A stretch of 33,417 nucleotides of DNA from contig VFKN01000141.1 in NCBI GenBank assembly GCA_009885525.1, positions 1-33,417 on the forward strand, written 5' to 3'. The position numbers and the translations under genes were made by a program. Below are positions 7,277-16,193 of this stretch, piece after piece. The notes beneath the pieces were generated by a model. The model did not search any database. It was not told the DNA's origin and worked only from the letters and a program-made list of their open reading frames with translations. How positions within the stretch are numbered: the first letter of the stretch is position 1; every line of letters starts with the position of its first letter. Origin of the DNA: Anaerolineaceae bacterium (GTDB taxonomy: Bacteria; Chloroflexota; Anaerolineae; Anaerolineales; Villigracilaceae).

Positions 7277-7888
7277 ATGTTCATTGATATTATTTCATGG
7301 ATCGCGGTTGGCATGATCCTGTTTACGTCTGCGGCGATGTTGATCAACCGTGATTGGCGCGTAAGTCTTGGCGCGTTGGGCGTGCAATATCTTGCCGCGT
7401 TCTGGCTTGTGACGCGTCACCTTCCTTTTGTGATGGGATCTGCAAAACTTATCACCGGCTGGATGGTCGTTGCTGTGTTAGGTATGACCCGTTTGGGATT
7501 ATCAACCGCTGACGAGCGCAATGAATCGTCCTTCCTGCCGCGCGGGCGGGCATTCCGAATTATTTTGATTGGCATCGTTGCTTTTGTCGCGGCTGGTTCA
7601 ACGGCGCGTATTGAGGCTCTCATTCCCGGTCTTGGCTTGCAAGTCATTGCCGGCAGCCTGCTGCTGATCGGCGCAGGTATTATTCACCTCGGCGTCACCT
7701 CTGACTCGCTTCACATCGTTCTCGGTTTGCTTACCATGTTGACCGGCTTTGAAATTTTGTATGCGGCCGTGGAGAGTTCGATCCTTGTTGTGGGTTTGCT
7801 TGCAATTGTCAACTTGGGGCTGGGACTCGTCGGCTCATATTTGCTGGTTGCCGGTTCCATGCCGCATGAAGTTGAGGAAGTATTATGA
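7277..7888 (+). CDS. HyfE-like (hydrogenase-4 component E / NuoK-like) membrane subunit
   Basis: Membrane protein of 203 residues with about six or seven predicted helices. Length, position between two antiporter-like genes and a NuoK-like C-terminal half match HyfE (about 216 residues). Two glutamates lie in a hydrophobic segment, GFEILYAAVESS (Glu159, Glu166 approximately), reminiscent of the buried glutamates of NuoK. A polar loop (about 76-92) separates the N-terminal helices from the rest. The ATG begins immediately after the upstream stop, and the stop overlaps the next gene's ATG. Sequence similarity alone is weak, so the call rests largely on topology and gene order. Confidence 0.55.
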   Translation: MFIDIISWIAVGMILFTSAAMLINRDWRVSLGALGVQYLAAFWLVTRHLPFVMGSAKLITGWMVVAVLGMTRLGLSTADERNESSFLPRGRAFRIILIGIVAFVAAGSTARIEALIPGLGLQVIAGSLLLIGAGIIHLGVTSDSLHIVLGLLTMLTGFEILYAAVESSILVVGLLAIVNLGLGLVGSYLLVAGSMPHEVEEVL

Positions 7889-9282
7889 GCGCGCCCGTTG
7901 TTTGGATTCTGATCCCATTCTTGGCGGGCATATTGATTCTCCTTTTTGTGCCGGAAAAATATTCATCCATTGTGGGCGGCACTGTGGCGATGATCCTCTC
8001 GCTTGTGGCGTTGATTTTTCCCATTGATACCGCGCTTTTGCTTGGCTCGCTTTCCATAAAAATTTCGACATCGGTTGAATTCTTCGGGCGCAGTTTTTCT
8101 CTAAGCACAGCCGATGGGACTCTGCTTGCCATCGTCTATGGCTCGGCGGCGTTTTGGTTTTTTGGTGTGTACTCGCCGAAAGCCGAAAAACGTTTTATTT
8201 CATTAGGGCTAATGATCGTCGCGTTATTCACCGCCTCTATTGCGGTTGAGCCGTTCCTTTATGCGGCGCTTCTGCTTGAGATGGCGGCAATGCTGGTCAT
8301 TCCGCTGCTTGTTCCGATCTATCAAAAAGCGGGGCGCGGCGTGGTGCGTTTTCTTATTTATCAAACACTTGCCATGCCCTTCATCCTTTTTTCAGGGTGG
8401 ATGCTCGCAGGTGTCGAATCCAGTTCCGGTGATTTCGGCACAACCGTTCAATCCGGCGCGATATTAGGCCTGGGATTTGCTTTCTTGTTTGGAGTCTTTC
8501 CACTTTACAATTGGATTCCCATGCTAATGGAAGAAGTCTCGCCTTATGTAACGGGCTTCCTGCTTTGGTCGCTTTCCATATTCACGACCATCTTTGCGCT
8601 TGGATTTTTAGATCGCTATACATGGATACGCACTTCCCCGCAACTCTCAAGCGCAATCATTTATACAGGTATGATCATGGCCGCCAGCGCCGGGATTTTT
8701 GCCGCCATGCAAAAACACATCGGGCGGATTATGGGCTACGCGGCGATCTTCGAAACGGGTCTGGTCGTCCTCGCGATGGGATTGCGTTCCTCCAATATCG
8801 TTGACATTGTTTTCCTCCTGCTCATCCCGCGTGGACTGGAGTTGGTGATCTGGGCTTTGGCAATTTCGATCATCAAGCGCGAAGTTTATTCACTGCGCTT
8901 AAGTGAGGTGCGCGGATTGGCGCGTAAATATCCGATAGCGGTTGCGGCACTTGTCACTGCGCACCTTTCGATAACAGGATTTCCATTGTTGGCTGGCTTT
9001 CCTTCACGTCTGGCATTGGGACAGGAATTGGCTGGCTACTCGCTGACCATTTCATTTTGGGTATTTATAGGAATGTTTGGTTTGCTCATTGCCGCGATCC
9101 GCACATTGGCGGTCTTCGTCATGGCGGATGAAAATGCTCCATGGAGCGTGAACGAATCGTGGGTGCAAATCAGCATGCTTGCCATTGGTGTGATCGGTCT
9201 GTTTGTGATCGGGATTTTCCCGCAAGTATTAAAACCTTTCTTTGTTAATTTACCCTCATTATTTGAACATCTTGGCAGGTAA
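7885..9282 (+). CDS. Proton-conducting antiporter-like membrane subunit (NuoM/N, HyfF family)
   Basis: Integral membrane protein of 465 residues with about 13-14 hydrophobic segments. Landmarks are VEPFLYAALLLEMAAML near 120-136, where the TM5 Glu is kept; GFAFLFGVFPLYNWIP near 200; MQKHIGRIMGYAAIFETG near 275; and ITGFPLLAGFPSRLALG near 360. The TM7 Lys five residues before Pro is Leu, the Pro-Phe-His is Pro-Leu-Tyr, and the late-helix Lys is Arg. The start overlaps the previous stop by ATGA, so translation is coupled. Order antiporter, HyfE-like, antiporter matches HyfD-E-F, but no NuoH-like, hydrogenase or quinone-site subunit follows. Confidence 0.75.
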   Translation: MSAPVVWILIPFLAGILILLFVPEKYSSIVGGTVAMILSLVALIFPIDTALLLGSLSIKISTSVEFFGRSFSLSTADGTLLAIVYGSAAFWFFGVYSPKAEKRFISLGLMIVALFTASIAVEPFLYAALLLEMAAMLVIPLLVPIYQKAGRGVVRFLIYQTLAMPFILFSGWMLAGVESSSGDFGTTVQSGAILGLGFAFLFGVFPLYNWIPMLMEEVSPYVTGFLLWSLSIFTTIFALGFLDRYTWIRTSPQLSSAIIYTGMIMAASAGIFAAMQKHIGRIMGYAAIFETGLVVLAMGLRSSNIVDIVFLLLIPRGLELVIWALAISIIKREVYSLRLSEVRGLARKYPIAVAALVTAHLSITGFPLLAGFPSRLALGQELAGYSLTISFWVFIGMFGLLIAAIRTLAVFVMADENAPWSVNESWVQISMLAIGVIGLFVIGIFPQVLKPFFVNLPSLFEHLGR

Positions 9283-9325
9283 CTTTTTGTCGAGCACGTT
9301 ATAATTTAATATCTTACTTTACGCA

Positions 9326-9398
9326 CCCTCACCCTAACCCTCTCCCGTTGGAGAGGGGACTCCCTTCCCCTTCGGGGGAAGGGTTGGGGATGAGGGAG
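9326..9398. repeat. 73-base palindromic repeat (family 1, copy 1)
   Basis: Two GC-rich hairpins (CTCTCCC...GAGAGGGG and CTTCCCC...GGGGGAAG) sit between CCCTCACCCTAACC and GGTTGGGGATGAGGG ends. A nearly identical copy in opposite orientation lies at 33332-33407, differing mainly in one hairpin loop. A related half-element is inside the alcohol dehydrogenase gene at about 31815-31857. This copy lies between the complex I-like module and the coiled-coil gene. Confidence 0.85.
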
Positions 9399-9426
9399 AA
9401 TTCTTCTACAATTATCGGAGAACATC

Positions 9427-10623
9427 ATGGAATTTGAACAGATCATAAAACGACTTGACTTTTTGGAAAAACAGCAGCGCGCAAACAAGGACACCATTGC
9501 TGCACTAACCGAGCGCCTGAATTTTTTTGAACCATCGGTTGATATCGTTGCCAAGCAGATCAAAGTTGTCGCCAAACAGGTTGCGGATATTACACCGATA
9601 ACCAAACGCATTGATCAGTTTGAGACCATGGTTGCAAAGCAGCGCAATGAGCTCGTCAAAATGATCGAAGAGAATGATAAAACACACACCAGAATGGAAG
9701 GCGAGATTGCAAAGCGCTTCCCGCCCGATATACTCGAACTTCAAAAATCCGTCTCGCAGCTCAAGACCATCACGACAACAAGCCTGACTGAATTCAAGAA
9801 GACCTTGAAAGAACGCGGCGATGAAATCCAGCGTGTGGCGAACACCGTCAGCGATTTTAGGACTCATGTTGATGAGGCAAAACGCGCCAATGAAGATGTT
9901 GTCAGCGCGTTAAATGCAATGGACGAGACGCGCAAGAACGACCTCAAACGCATCGCGGATGTTCAGGGCGAGATCACGGCCATTCGCAAGCGCGTGGATG
10001 AGAACCGCGACAAATACACGATCACCGCCGACACCGTCCGCAATGTGGAAAATCGTTTCGCCGAATTAATCGCTTCCGAACAGGAACGCAAGCAGGCGCA
10101 GGCCGTCTTCCTCGATCAGCAGACCATCGCGCAAATTGATCGCGACCGCTCATGGAAAGATTGGAACTCGAAAATCGAAGCCATCCAAAAAGAAGCCTCC
10201 GGTATTGATGTGCATATTCAAGCATTGGATGAAGCCCTGCGCGGCGCAAAGAAAGCGCAGGAAATTTATCTTGAACTCAATACCAAACTGGAGCGCCGCA
10301 TCAACGAAGTGACCGAAATGCAGCGCCTCGCCGAAGACCGTCTGCGTCAGGAATGGATCACATTCAAGACCGACGACCAAAAACGCTGGACGGGTTACAG
10401 CCTTTCCTCCGAGGAATCCTTCCGCGATATTCGCAAGGATGTCATCAAAGTGGGCGAAGGAATTCCGCCGCTGAACGATATCACGCAGGTCTTGCAGGAT
10501 CAAATGCATCAGATCACCGATACGACCGAAAAAGAATTACAGGAATTGATGAACGTCGTCCATGAATGGATGACTTCCTATCAGCGCATTATGGGTCACG
10601 GCAAAAAAATAACAAAGAAATAA
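9427..10623 (+). CDS. Long coiled-coil protein of unknown function
   Basis: Protein of 398 residues, nearly all charged alpha-helical heptad-like sequence with no membrane segment or signal peptide. The start MEFEQIIKRLDFLEKQQRAN already shows heptad spacing, and coiled coil appears to continue to about residue 330. A short tail ends in a basic stretch (GHGKKITKK). There are no Cys residues and only a few Trp. A GGAG (9417-9420) lies six bases before the ATG, supporting the start. Low-complexity coiled coil gives no reliable family; cytoplasmic scaffold, SMC-like accessory or cytoskeletal roles are all possible. It is followed by a palindromic repeat and selB, with no evident functional link. 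Confidence 0.7.
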   Translation: MEFEQIIKRLDFLEKQQRANKDTIAALTERLNFFEPSVDIVAKQIKVVAKQVADITPITKRIDQFETMVAKQRNELVKMIEENDKTHTRMEGEIAKRFPPDILELQKSVSQLKTITTTSLTEFKKTLKERGDEIQRVANTVSDFRTHVDEAKRANEDVVSALNAMDETRKNDLKRIADVQGEITAIRKRVDENRDKYTITADTVRNVENRFAELIASEQERKQAQAVFLDQQTIAQIDRDRSWKDWNSKIEAIQKEASGIDVHIQALDEALRGAKKAQEIYLELNTKLERRINEVTEMQRLAEDRLRQEWITFKTDDQKRWTGYSLSSEESFRDIRKDVIKVGEGIPPLNDITQVLQDQMHQITDTTEKELQELMNVVHEWMTSYQRIMGHGKKITKK

Positions 10624-10640
10624 AAAAAATAACCTTCGCT

Positions 10641-10680
10641 CTCGCGGCGTCCTCGCCGCCGAGACAGCGGCTTGAGCATA
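10641..10680. repeat. GC-rich intergenic repeat (family 2, copy 2)
   Basis: CTCGCGGCG...GCCGCCGAG forms a hairpin and is followed by GCGGCTTGAGCATA. It is a diverged relative of the elements at 5575-5612 (opposite strand) and 24739-24780. It ends 4 bases before the selB start codon, so it lies in the selB 5' region and may affect access to the start. Confidence 0.5.
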
Positions 10681-10684
10681 AATT

Positions 10685-12580
10685 ATGAGAGTCATTGGCA
10701 CAGCAGGTCATGTAGATCACGGAAAATCCACGCTCATTGCGGCGCTGACAGGCACACACCCTGACCGCCTCAAAGAAGAACAGGCGCGCGAGATGACCAT
10801 CGAGCTCGGCTTCGGCTGGCTCACACTTCCCAATGGCGAAGAGATCGGCATTGTGGATGTGCCCGGCCATCGCGACTTTATCGAAAACATGCTTTCGGGC
10901 ATCGGCGGCATCGACGCCGCGCTGCTGGTCATCGCTGCCGATGAAGGTGTCATGCCGCAAACCAAAGAGCATCTCGCAATTTTGGATTTGCTTCAAATTC
11001 CCATCGGGCTGATCGTGCTCACCAAAATTGATCTCGCCCCCGATTCAGGCTGGCTTGATCTTTTGGAGATGGACATCCGCGAAGCGATCCGCGACACGGT
11101 GTTGAGCGATGCCCCGATCGTGCGCGTCTCCGCCAGAACCAACGCGGGACTCGACTCCCTCGTAGCGACTCTTCAAACCCTATTATCCACAACCTCCGAG
11201 CGGATCGACCTCAATCGTCCACGCCTGCCTATTGACCGCGTTTTCACCATGAGCGGATTCGGCACAGTCGTCACCGGCACATTGAGCGACGGTCATCTTT
11301 CTGTTGGTGATGAAGTCGAAATTCTCCCCAGCGGTTTGAAAGGCAGAATTCGCGGATTGCAAACCCATAAGAAAAAAGAAGAAAGCGCATTGATCGGTTC
11401 ACGCACCGCCGTCAACATCTCAGGCGTAGACACAGAATTGGTACAACGTGGGGAAGTGGTCGTTCATCCGAATCAATATCAAGTCACAAGAAGAATCGAT
11501 GCGCGTTTTCATTTACTTAAAGATGTTTCAGCATCTATAAAACATGGCGATGAAGTGAAGTTTTTCGTCGGCGCAAGCGAGACAATTGCCACGCTGCGTT
11601 TACTTGGCGTGGAAGAACTCAAGCCCGGTGATGAAGCGTGGATTCAACTTGAACTGCGTGACCCCGTTGTGACCGTGCGCGGAGACCGTTATATTCTGCG
11701 CCGGCCTTCTCCCAGCGAGACACTCGGCGGCGGCGCGATCGTTGACCATCAACCCAAAGGCAGGCACAAACGTTTTGACGAGAATATTCTCAAGTCACTA
11801 GAATCTCTCGCGCAAGGCTCGCCCGCGGATATTTTATTTGAAGCTATGCTTGCGTTGGGTATCGCCAATATAAAAGAAGCCGTTGCAAAATCACGGCTGG
11901 AAACAGCGGATGCGCAATCTGCGTTGAATGAGTTAATGGAGAATGGACAGATCGTTTTACTGGAAAAAGGTGAAGCGAAGATCGCAAGCGACCTGCTCAT
12001 CATTGCGTTGCCGCATTGGAATTCTTTGAACGAAAAAGTTTCACAAATTGTTGAGGCTTTTCATGCACAATTCCCATTAAGGCGCGGTATTCCGCGCGAG
12101 GAATTGAAAAGCAAACTCAAACTCTCCGCGCGTATTTTCAATGCGCTCGTCAATAAACTGATTACAGATCACTCGATTACTGATTACTCGGTTTGGGTTG
12201 CAAAACCCGGGCATGAGATAAAATTCGCGCCCGCAGACCAAAATCGCATCCAGAATTTGATGCGTAAATTCGAGGCGAATCCATACGCGCCGCCGAGTAT
12301 CAAAGAGTGCCACGCAGAAACGGGAGAGGAAATCCTCAACGCCTTGATCGAATTGGGTGAGTTGGTCACTGTCTCGCAGGATGTTATCTTCCGTAAAAAA
12401 GATTACGATGCGATGATTGAAAAAATCCGTGCGCTGCTGTTGCAAAACGGAGAAATCACATTGGGCGAAGTGCGCGATATGTTTGGCACAACGCGAAAAT
12501 ATATTCAGGCTTTGCTTGAACATCTCGATGCGATTGGGGTGACCATGCGGGCAGGGGATGCGAGAAAGTTACGAAGGTGA
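10685..12580 (+). CDS. selB: Selenocysteine-specific translation elongation factor SelB
   Basis: GTPase of 631 residues, the usual SelB length. It brings Sec-tRNA to in-frame UGA codons by binding a SECIS hairpin with its C-terminal winged helices. Visible motifs are the P-loop GHVDHGKS (8-15), the SelB-typical PDRLKEEQAREMTIELGFGW (26-45), DVPGH (58-62) and TKID (113-116). Beta-barrel domains follow to about 340, and winged-helix repeats fill roughly 380-631. The ATG follows a GC-rich repeat and lacks a clear Shine-Dalgarno. The gene overlaps or abuts the histidine kinase gene. SelA, SelD and tRNA-Sec are not in the window. I saw no gene here interrupted by an in-frame UGA, so the selenoproteins served must be elsewhere. 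Confidence 0.95.
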   Translation: MRVIGTAGHVDHGKSTLIAALTGTHPDRLKEEQAREMTIELGFGWLTLPNGEEIGIVDVPGHRDFIENMLSGIGGIDAALLVIAADEGVMPQTKEHLAILDLLQIPIGLIVLTKIDLAPDSGWLDLLEMDIREAIRDTVLSDAPIVRVSARTNAGLDSLVATLQTLLSTTSERIDLNRPRLPIDRVFTMSGFGTVVTGTLSDGHLSVGDEVEILPSGLKGRIRGLQTHKKKEESALIGSRTAVNISGVDTELVQRGEVVVHPNQYQVTRRIDARFHLLKDVSASIKHGDEVKFFVGASETIATLRLLGVEELKPGDEAWIQLELRDPVVTVRGDRYILRRPSPSETLGGGAIVDHQPKGRHKRFDENILKSLESLAQGSPADILFEAMLALGIANIKEAVAKSRLETADAQSALNELMENGQIVLLEKGEAKIASDLLIIALPHWNSLNEKVSQIVEAFHAQFPLRRGIPREELKSKLKLSARIFNALVNKLITDHSITDYSVWVAKPGHEIKFAPADQNRIQNLMRKFEANPYAPPSIKECHAETGEEILNALIELGELVTVSQDVIFRKKDYDAMIEKIRALLLQNGEITLGEVRDMFGTTRKYIQALLEHLDAIGVTMRAGDARKLRR

Positions 12581-12588
12581 GTCATAAT

Positions 12589-14625
12589 ATGTTTGCTTTT
12601 CTAACGGGCATTTTTGCGCCGCCTGTGTTTGACGATGAATCCAAAACACATCAGGCATATTTGCTGCATATTATTTTGTGGGGGTTGATCGTTGCTCCGA
12701 TACCTTATGTTTTATATACTGTTTTTGCCGAGCCGGAAAACCTGACTCGTGTGTTGGCGCAAGCATTGTTTGGGGAAAGTGTAAATTTTTTTCTTTTACT
12801 TCTCCTAAGGCGCGGATATGTGCGCGCTGCATCTTATATTCAAATTGGAATGTTCTGGCTCTTTTTTACAGTAACAGCTTTGTCGGGCGATGGTGTGCGC
12901 GGCGAGGCTTATACACTTGGTTATTCGTTGACGATTGTCATCGCTGGGGTATTGCTGGGCGGGTATGCGTCTTTTGTGATGACGTTGCTTTCACTGATCT
13001 CAGGCGGAGTAATGGTGATCTTGGCAGGCAATGGGTGGTTTCAAACATCGCTTGACCTTCCATCTGCTACATGGATTATCAGCCTTGTGGCTTTTCCCAT
13101 GGGTGCGATTTTGCAGCAGCTTTCCACACGTGTCGTGCAAAGCGCGTTAAAACGTGCGCGCAGCAGCGAGGAAAGATACAAATTAATATCAAGCATAACT
13201 TCTGATTACACCTTTGCCGCCGAAGTGGATAATCAAGGCAATGTGAAATTGAGTTGGGTGGCAGGCGCATTTGAAGCCATGACAGGATATACCTATGAAG
13301 AATATGTGGAAAGCGGTGGCTGGCTCGCGCATCTTCACCCGGATGATGTGGAAAAAGATTCGCGTGACATGAGTACGCTTCACTCTAATCAAAAGGTCGA
13401 GACAGAGCTTCGCACTTTTACAAAAAGCGGCGAGATGCATTGGGTGCGTAGTTACGCGCACCCAATCTGGAATATAGAAAAGAATCATTTAGCAGGGATT
13501 GTTGGCGCAGTGCAGGATGTGACCAGTTCAAAACTTGCGGAAGAAAAAATCAAGGAAACACTCTTGCAGCAATCCGCTATTTTGAATGGCATTCCCGATA
13601 TGGCATGGTTGAAGGATAAGAATAATCTTTACATTGCGGTAAATGAGCAGTTTGCGAGGACTGCCGGTATGATGATTGAAAGTATTATCGGTAAAAGCGA
13701 TTTCGATATTTGGCGCGAAAATTTTGCAAATCTTTATCGTAAAGATGACATCGAGGTGATGCGAACGGGGAAACGCAAATATATGGAAGAAATGCAGGTG
13801 GATGGCACGGGCCGGGAATATTGGGTGGAAACAATTAAAACACCGTTTAGGAATCCAGAAGGAGAGGTGATTGGCACCACTGGCATCGCCCGCGAGATTA
13901 CTGAACGCAAGCAAGCAGAACTTGAACGCGAAAAACTGATCGCGGAACTGGAAGCAAAAAACGTGGAACTGGAACGATTCACCTATACAGTTTCGCATGA
14001 TCTCAAATCTCCGCTGGTGACGATCACGGGTTTTCTCGCTTATCTTGAAAAAGATGCGCGCAAAGGTGACTTCGACAAACTGAAGCAGGATATGGATCGT
14101 ATTCAACAGGCTGTGAATAAAATGCAGGCGCTGCTTAAAGACCTGTTGGAACTCTCGCGCATTGGTCGCATCATGAATTCGCCTGTTGAAATTCGTTTTG
14201 ACAATATCGTTAAAGACACACTTGAATTGGTGCGCGGGCAGATCGAAGCAAAGCATGTGCGCATGGATGTGGATGAAATTCCCGCTATTGTGCATGGTGA
14301 TCAAACCAGACTTGTGGAAGCGCTGCAAAACCTGGTGGACAACGCAGTTAAATTCATGGGCGCTCAATCTGATCCGTGTATTCAGATCGGCTCGCTCCGA
14401 AATGAAAAAGATAAAACTGTTTTCTTTGTGCGCGATAACGGCATTGGGATCGAGCTGCAATATCACGACCGTATTTTTGGATTATTCAATAAGTTGAATG
14501 CAGAAGTGGAAGGCACTGGCATTGGGCTTACACTTGTCAAGCGCATTATCGAAGTGCACGGCGGACGTATTTGGCTTGAATCAGAACCCAATAAAGGCAC
14601 GACATTTTATTTCACATTGCCGTAG
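12589..14625 (+). CDS. Membrane PAS-sensor histidine kinase
   Basis: Sensor kinase of about 678 residues from the ATG at 12589, which follows AAGGTGA (12574-12580) at 8-base spacing. A GTG at 12577, overlapping the selB stop, would add four residues. About six N-terminal membrane helices (to about residue 185) are followed by two PAS/PAC domains (about 190-320 and 325-450). A HisKA domain with the phospho-acceptor His in SHDLKSPL (about residue 470) comes next. The ATPase domain shows NLVDNAVKF (N box), DNGIGIE (G1) and GTGIGLTL (G2). All key catalytic motifs are present, so it should be active. No response regulator is adjacent, so it is an orphan kinase; its signal is unknown. Tight linkage to selB is unusual and may only mean cotranscription. 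Confidence 0.9.
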   Translation: MFAFLTGIFAPPVFDDESKTHQAYLLHIILWGLIVAPIPYVLYTVFAEPENLTRVLAQALFGESVNFFLLLLLRRGYVRAASYIQIGMFWLFFTVTALSGDGVRGEAYTLGYSLTIVIAGVLLGGYASFVMTLLSLISGGVMVILAGNGWFQTSLDLPSATWIISLVAFPMGAILQQLSTRVVQSALKRARSSEERYKLISSITSDYTFAAEVDNQGNVKLSWVAGAFEAMTGYTYEEYVESGGWLAHLHPDDVEKDSRDMSTLHSNQKVETELRTFTKSGEMHWVRSYAHPIWNIEKNHLAGIVGAVQDVTSSKLAEEKIKETLLQQSAILNGIPDMAWLKDKNNLYIAVNEQFARTAGMMIESIIGKSDFDIWRENFANLYRKDDIEVMRTGKRKYMEEMQVDGTGREYWVETIKTPFRNPEGEVIGTTGIAREITERKQAELEREKLIAELEAKNVELERFTYTVSHDLKSPLVTITGFLAYLEKDARKGDFDKLKQDMDRIQQAVNKMQALLKDLLELSRIGRIMNSPVEIRFDNIVKDTLELVRGQIEAKHVRMDVDEIPAIVHGDQTRLVEALQNLVDNAVKFMGAQSDPCIQIGSLRNEKDKTVFFVRDNGIGIELQYHDRIFGLFNKLNAEVEGTGIGLTLVKRIIEVHGGRIWLESEPNKGTTFYFTLP

Positions 14626-14711
14626 ATGTATTTGCTAATTTACCCGCTAGTTTTTTAAATTCGCGACGATTGGCGAAGATTAGCGGAGAACAAAATAAAA
14701 AGGAGCAAACC

Positions 14712-15407
14712 ATGTGTGGACGTTTTACCCTAACCGTTGACCCCGCCGAATTGCAGGACACATTTGGCGACTTTATCTTTCCTAATCAATTCGCGCCGCG
14801 CTTTAATATCGCGCCCACGCAGCCCATCCTCGCCATTCCCAATGATGCCACACCTGCCCTGGCGGGCGGTGCCAGGGAAAACACCGCGGATTTTTTTCTG
14901 TGGGGCTTGATTCCCTCGTGGGCCAAAGACCCGAGCATCGCGAATAAGCTCATCAACGCGCGCGGAGAAACACTTGGCGAGAAACCGTCTTTTCGCGGCG
15001 GATTCAAATATAAACGCTGTCTCGTCCTTGCCGATGGGTTTTATGAATGGAAAGTACAGGCGGGTGTGAAAACAAAAATTCCCCACTTCATTTTTATGCA
15101 AGACCGCAAGCCGTTTGCTTTCGCGGGTTTATGGGATGAATGGCACTCGCTTGACGGCGGCACGCTGCGTACCTGCACCATTATCACCACCGAACCCAAT
15201 GAGTTGATGTCCACGCTGCATAATCGCATGCCGGTGATCCTGGATAAAAAAGATTATGCTGAATGGCTCGACCCTGCGCCGCGCACTCCTGATAGTTTGC
15301 AGCACCTGATCTATTCTTTCCCTGCGGATAAAATGTCCGCGTATCCGGTTTCGACGCTGGTCAATGCGCCGGGCAATGATCGCGCGGAGTGTGTCATACC
15401 AGCGTAA
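14712..15407 (+). CDS. SOS response-associated peptidase family protein (YedK/HMCES, abasic-site crosslinker)
   Basis: SRAP-domain protein of 231 residues. The family forms a covalent link between Cys2 and abasic sites in single-stranded DNA, shielding them from breakage. The chosen ATG gives MCGRFTL, placing the catalytic Cys at position 2, and has AGGAG at 14701 seven bases upstream. The frame is open further upstream, but a longer start would bury Cys2. Other motifs are FNIAPTQ, WGLIPSWAKD, NARGET, LADGFYEW with the conserved Glu, FAFAGLWDEW, and LHNRMPVIL with the conserved His. Between PILAIPND and FFLWGL it has roughly eight extra residues encoded by a small palindrome (14857-14877). 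It ends 3 bases from the convergent scpA gene. Confidence 0.9.
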   Translation: MCGRFTLTVDPAELQDTFGDFIFPNQFAPRFNIAPTQPILAIPNDATPALAGGARENTADFFLWGLIPSWAKDPSIANKLINARGETLGEKPSFRGGFKYKRCLVLADGFYEWKVQAGVKTKIPHFIFMQDRKPFAFAGLWDEWHSLDGGTLRTCTIITTEPNELMSTLHNRMPVILDKKDYAEWLDPAPRTPDSLQHLIYSFPADKMSAYPVSTLVNAPGNDRAECVIPA

Positions 15408-15410
15408 TAT

Positions 15411-16184
15411 TTACTCAAACTCGATATCAATCTCTTCGTCGTCTTTCCAATCTTCGGATCTCTCAAATTCAATATCCCCGAACAATTCGTTTTGATATGC
15501 CGATATACGGTAGCGTTTGATTAATTCCAGCATCGCCAAAAATGTGACCACGATCTCGATGCGCGTGGATTTATCCGTGATCAATCCGCTAAACGACATG
15601 CGCTGGATGTGCTTCATCGTCTTGGTGATGAAATCGATCTTCTCGCGGATCGTTACTCGCGGCGCTGCGATGATCGTGCCGAGCGCTTCTTTTTTCTTCC
15701 CCTTTGAGAAAGCCGATTCAGCCGCGGCAAGCAAACCTTCAAGCGTCAGGTTGGAAAGATCAAGTTTTGCCTCCACTTTTGGCGGCGGGGCGACGCGCAG
15801 ATGCGTGCGCAAGTTATTATTCTGTCGTTCTTCGATCCAGATCGCAATTTCTTTATAGCGTTTGTACAGGATCAGCAACTCGACCAGTTCAACGCCGGGG
15901 TCTTCTTCGCCGGGCTCGCGTTCAATCGGGCGCGGCAGCAACGCTTCAGATTTAATCTGCACCAATTTCGCCGCAATCACAAGGAAGGACGAAATTTCAT
16001 CAGGCTTCATTTGCTCAAGCCCGTGCAAATACGATAAATATTGATCCGTCACTGATGCGAGTGAAATGGCGGTAATATTTAATTCAGATCGTTCGATCAG
16101 GCTTAACAAAAGGTCAAGCGGACCCTCGTAAACGGGGGTGTGCACCTTGTAGCCCGTGGTTTGATGTCCTAGCAGGTTCTCCAT
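15411..16184 (-). CDS. scpA: Segregation and condensation protein ScpA
   Basis: Kleisin subunit of the SMC-ScpAB condensin, 257 residues, usual length. The N-terminal signature [19 protein letters not shown], the [14 protein letters not shown] segment and the C-terminal winged-helix region ([19 protein letters not shown]) are clear. It bridges SMC heads and recruits ScpB for chromosome compaction and segregation. scpB is not adjacent, and no SMC gene is in the window. The start has no Shine-Dalgarno and lies 9 bases after TATAAT (16194-16199, minus strand), within a divergent promoter shared with moaC. The C-terminus is very acidic. Confidence 0.93.
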   Translation of the reverse strand: MENLLGHQTTGYKVHTPVYEGPLDLLLSLIERSELNITAISLASVTDQYLSYLHGLEQMKPDEISSFLVIAAKLVQIKSEALLPRPIEREPGEEDPGVELVELLILYKRYKEIAIWIEERQNNNLRTHLRVAPPPKVEAKLDLSNLTLEGLLAAAESAFSKGKKKEALGTIIAAPRVTIREKIDFITKTMKHIQRMSFSGLITDKSTRIEIVVTFLAMLELIKRYRISAYQNELFGDIEFERSEDWKDDEEIDIEFE

Positions 16185-16193
16185 AGCGCGCGA

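Noticed and set aside
9505..9867. Open frame opposite the coiled-coil gene
   Set aside because: Antisense shadow with no start signal; the plus-strand frame has a Shine-Dalgarno and consistent heptad pattern.
10685..12580. Search for a selenoprotein gene or tRNA-Sec next to selB
   Set aside because: No frame with a conserved domain was interrupted by an in-frame TGA, and no tRNA-like cloverleaf was seen nearby.
13528..14466. 312-residue open frame opposite the histidine kinase gene
   Set aside because: It is antisense to the conserved PAS and kinase domains. Its composition (rich in Phe, His and Asn) is what antisense of a coding frame gives.
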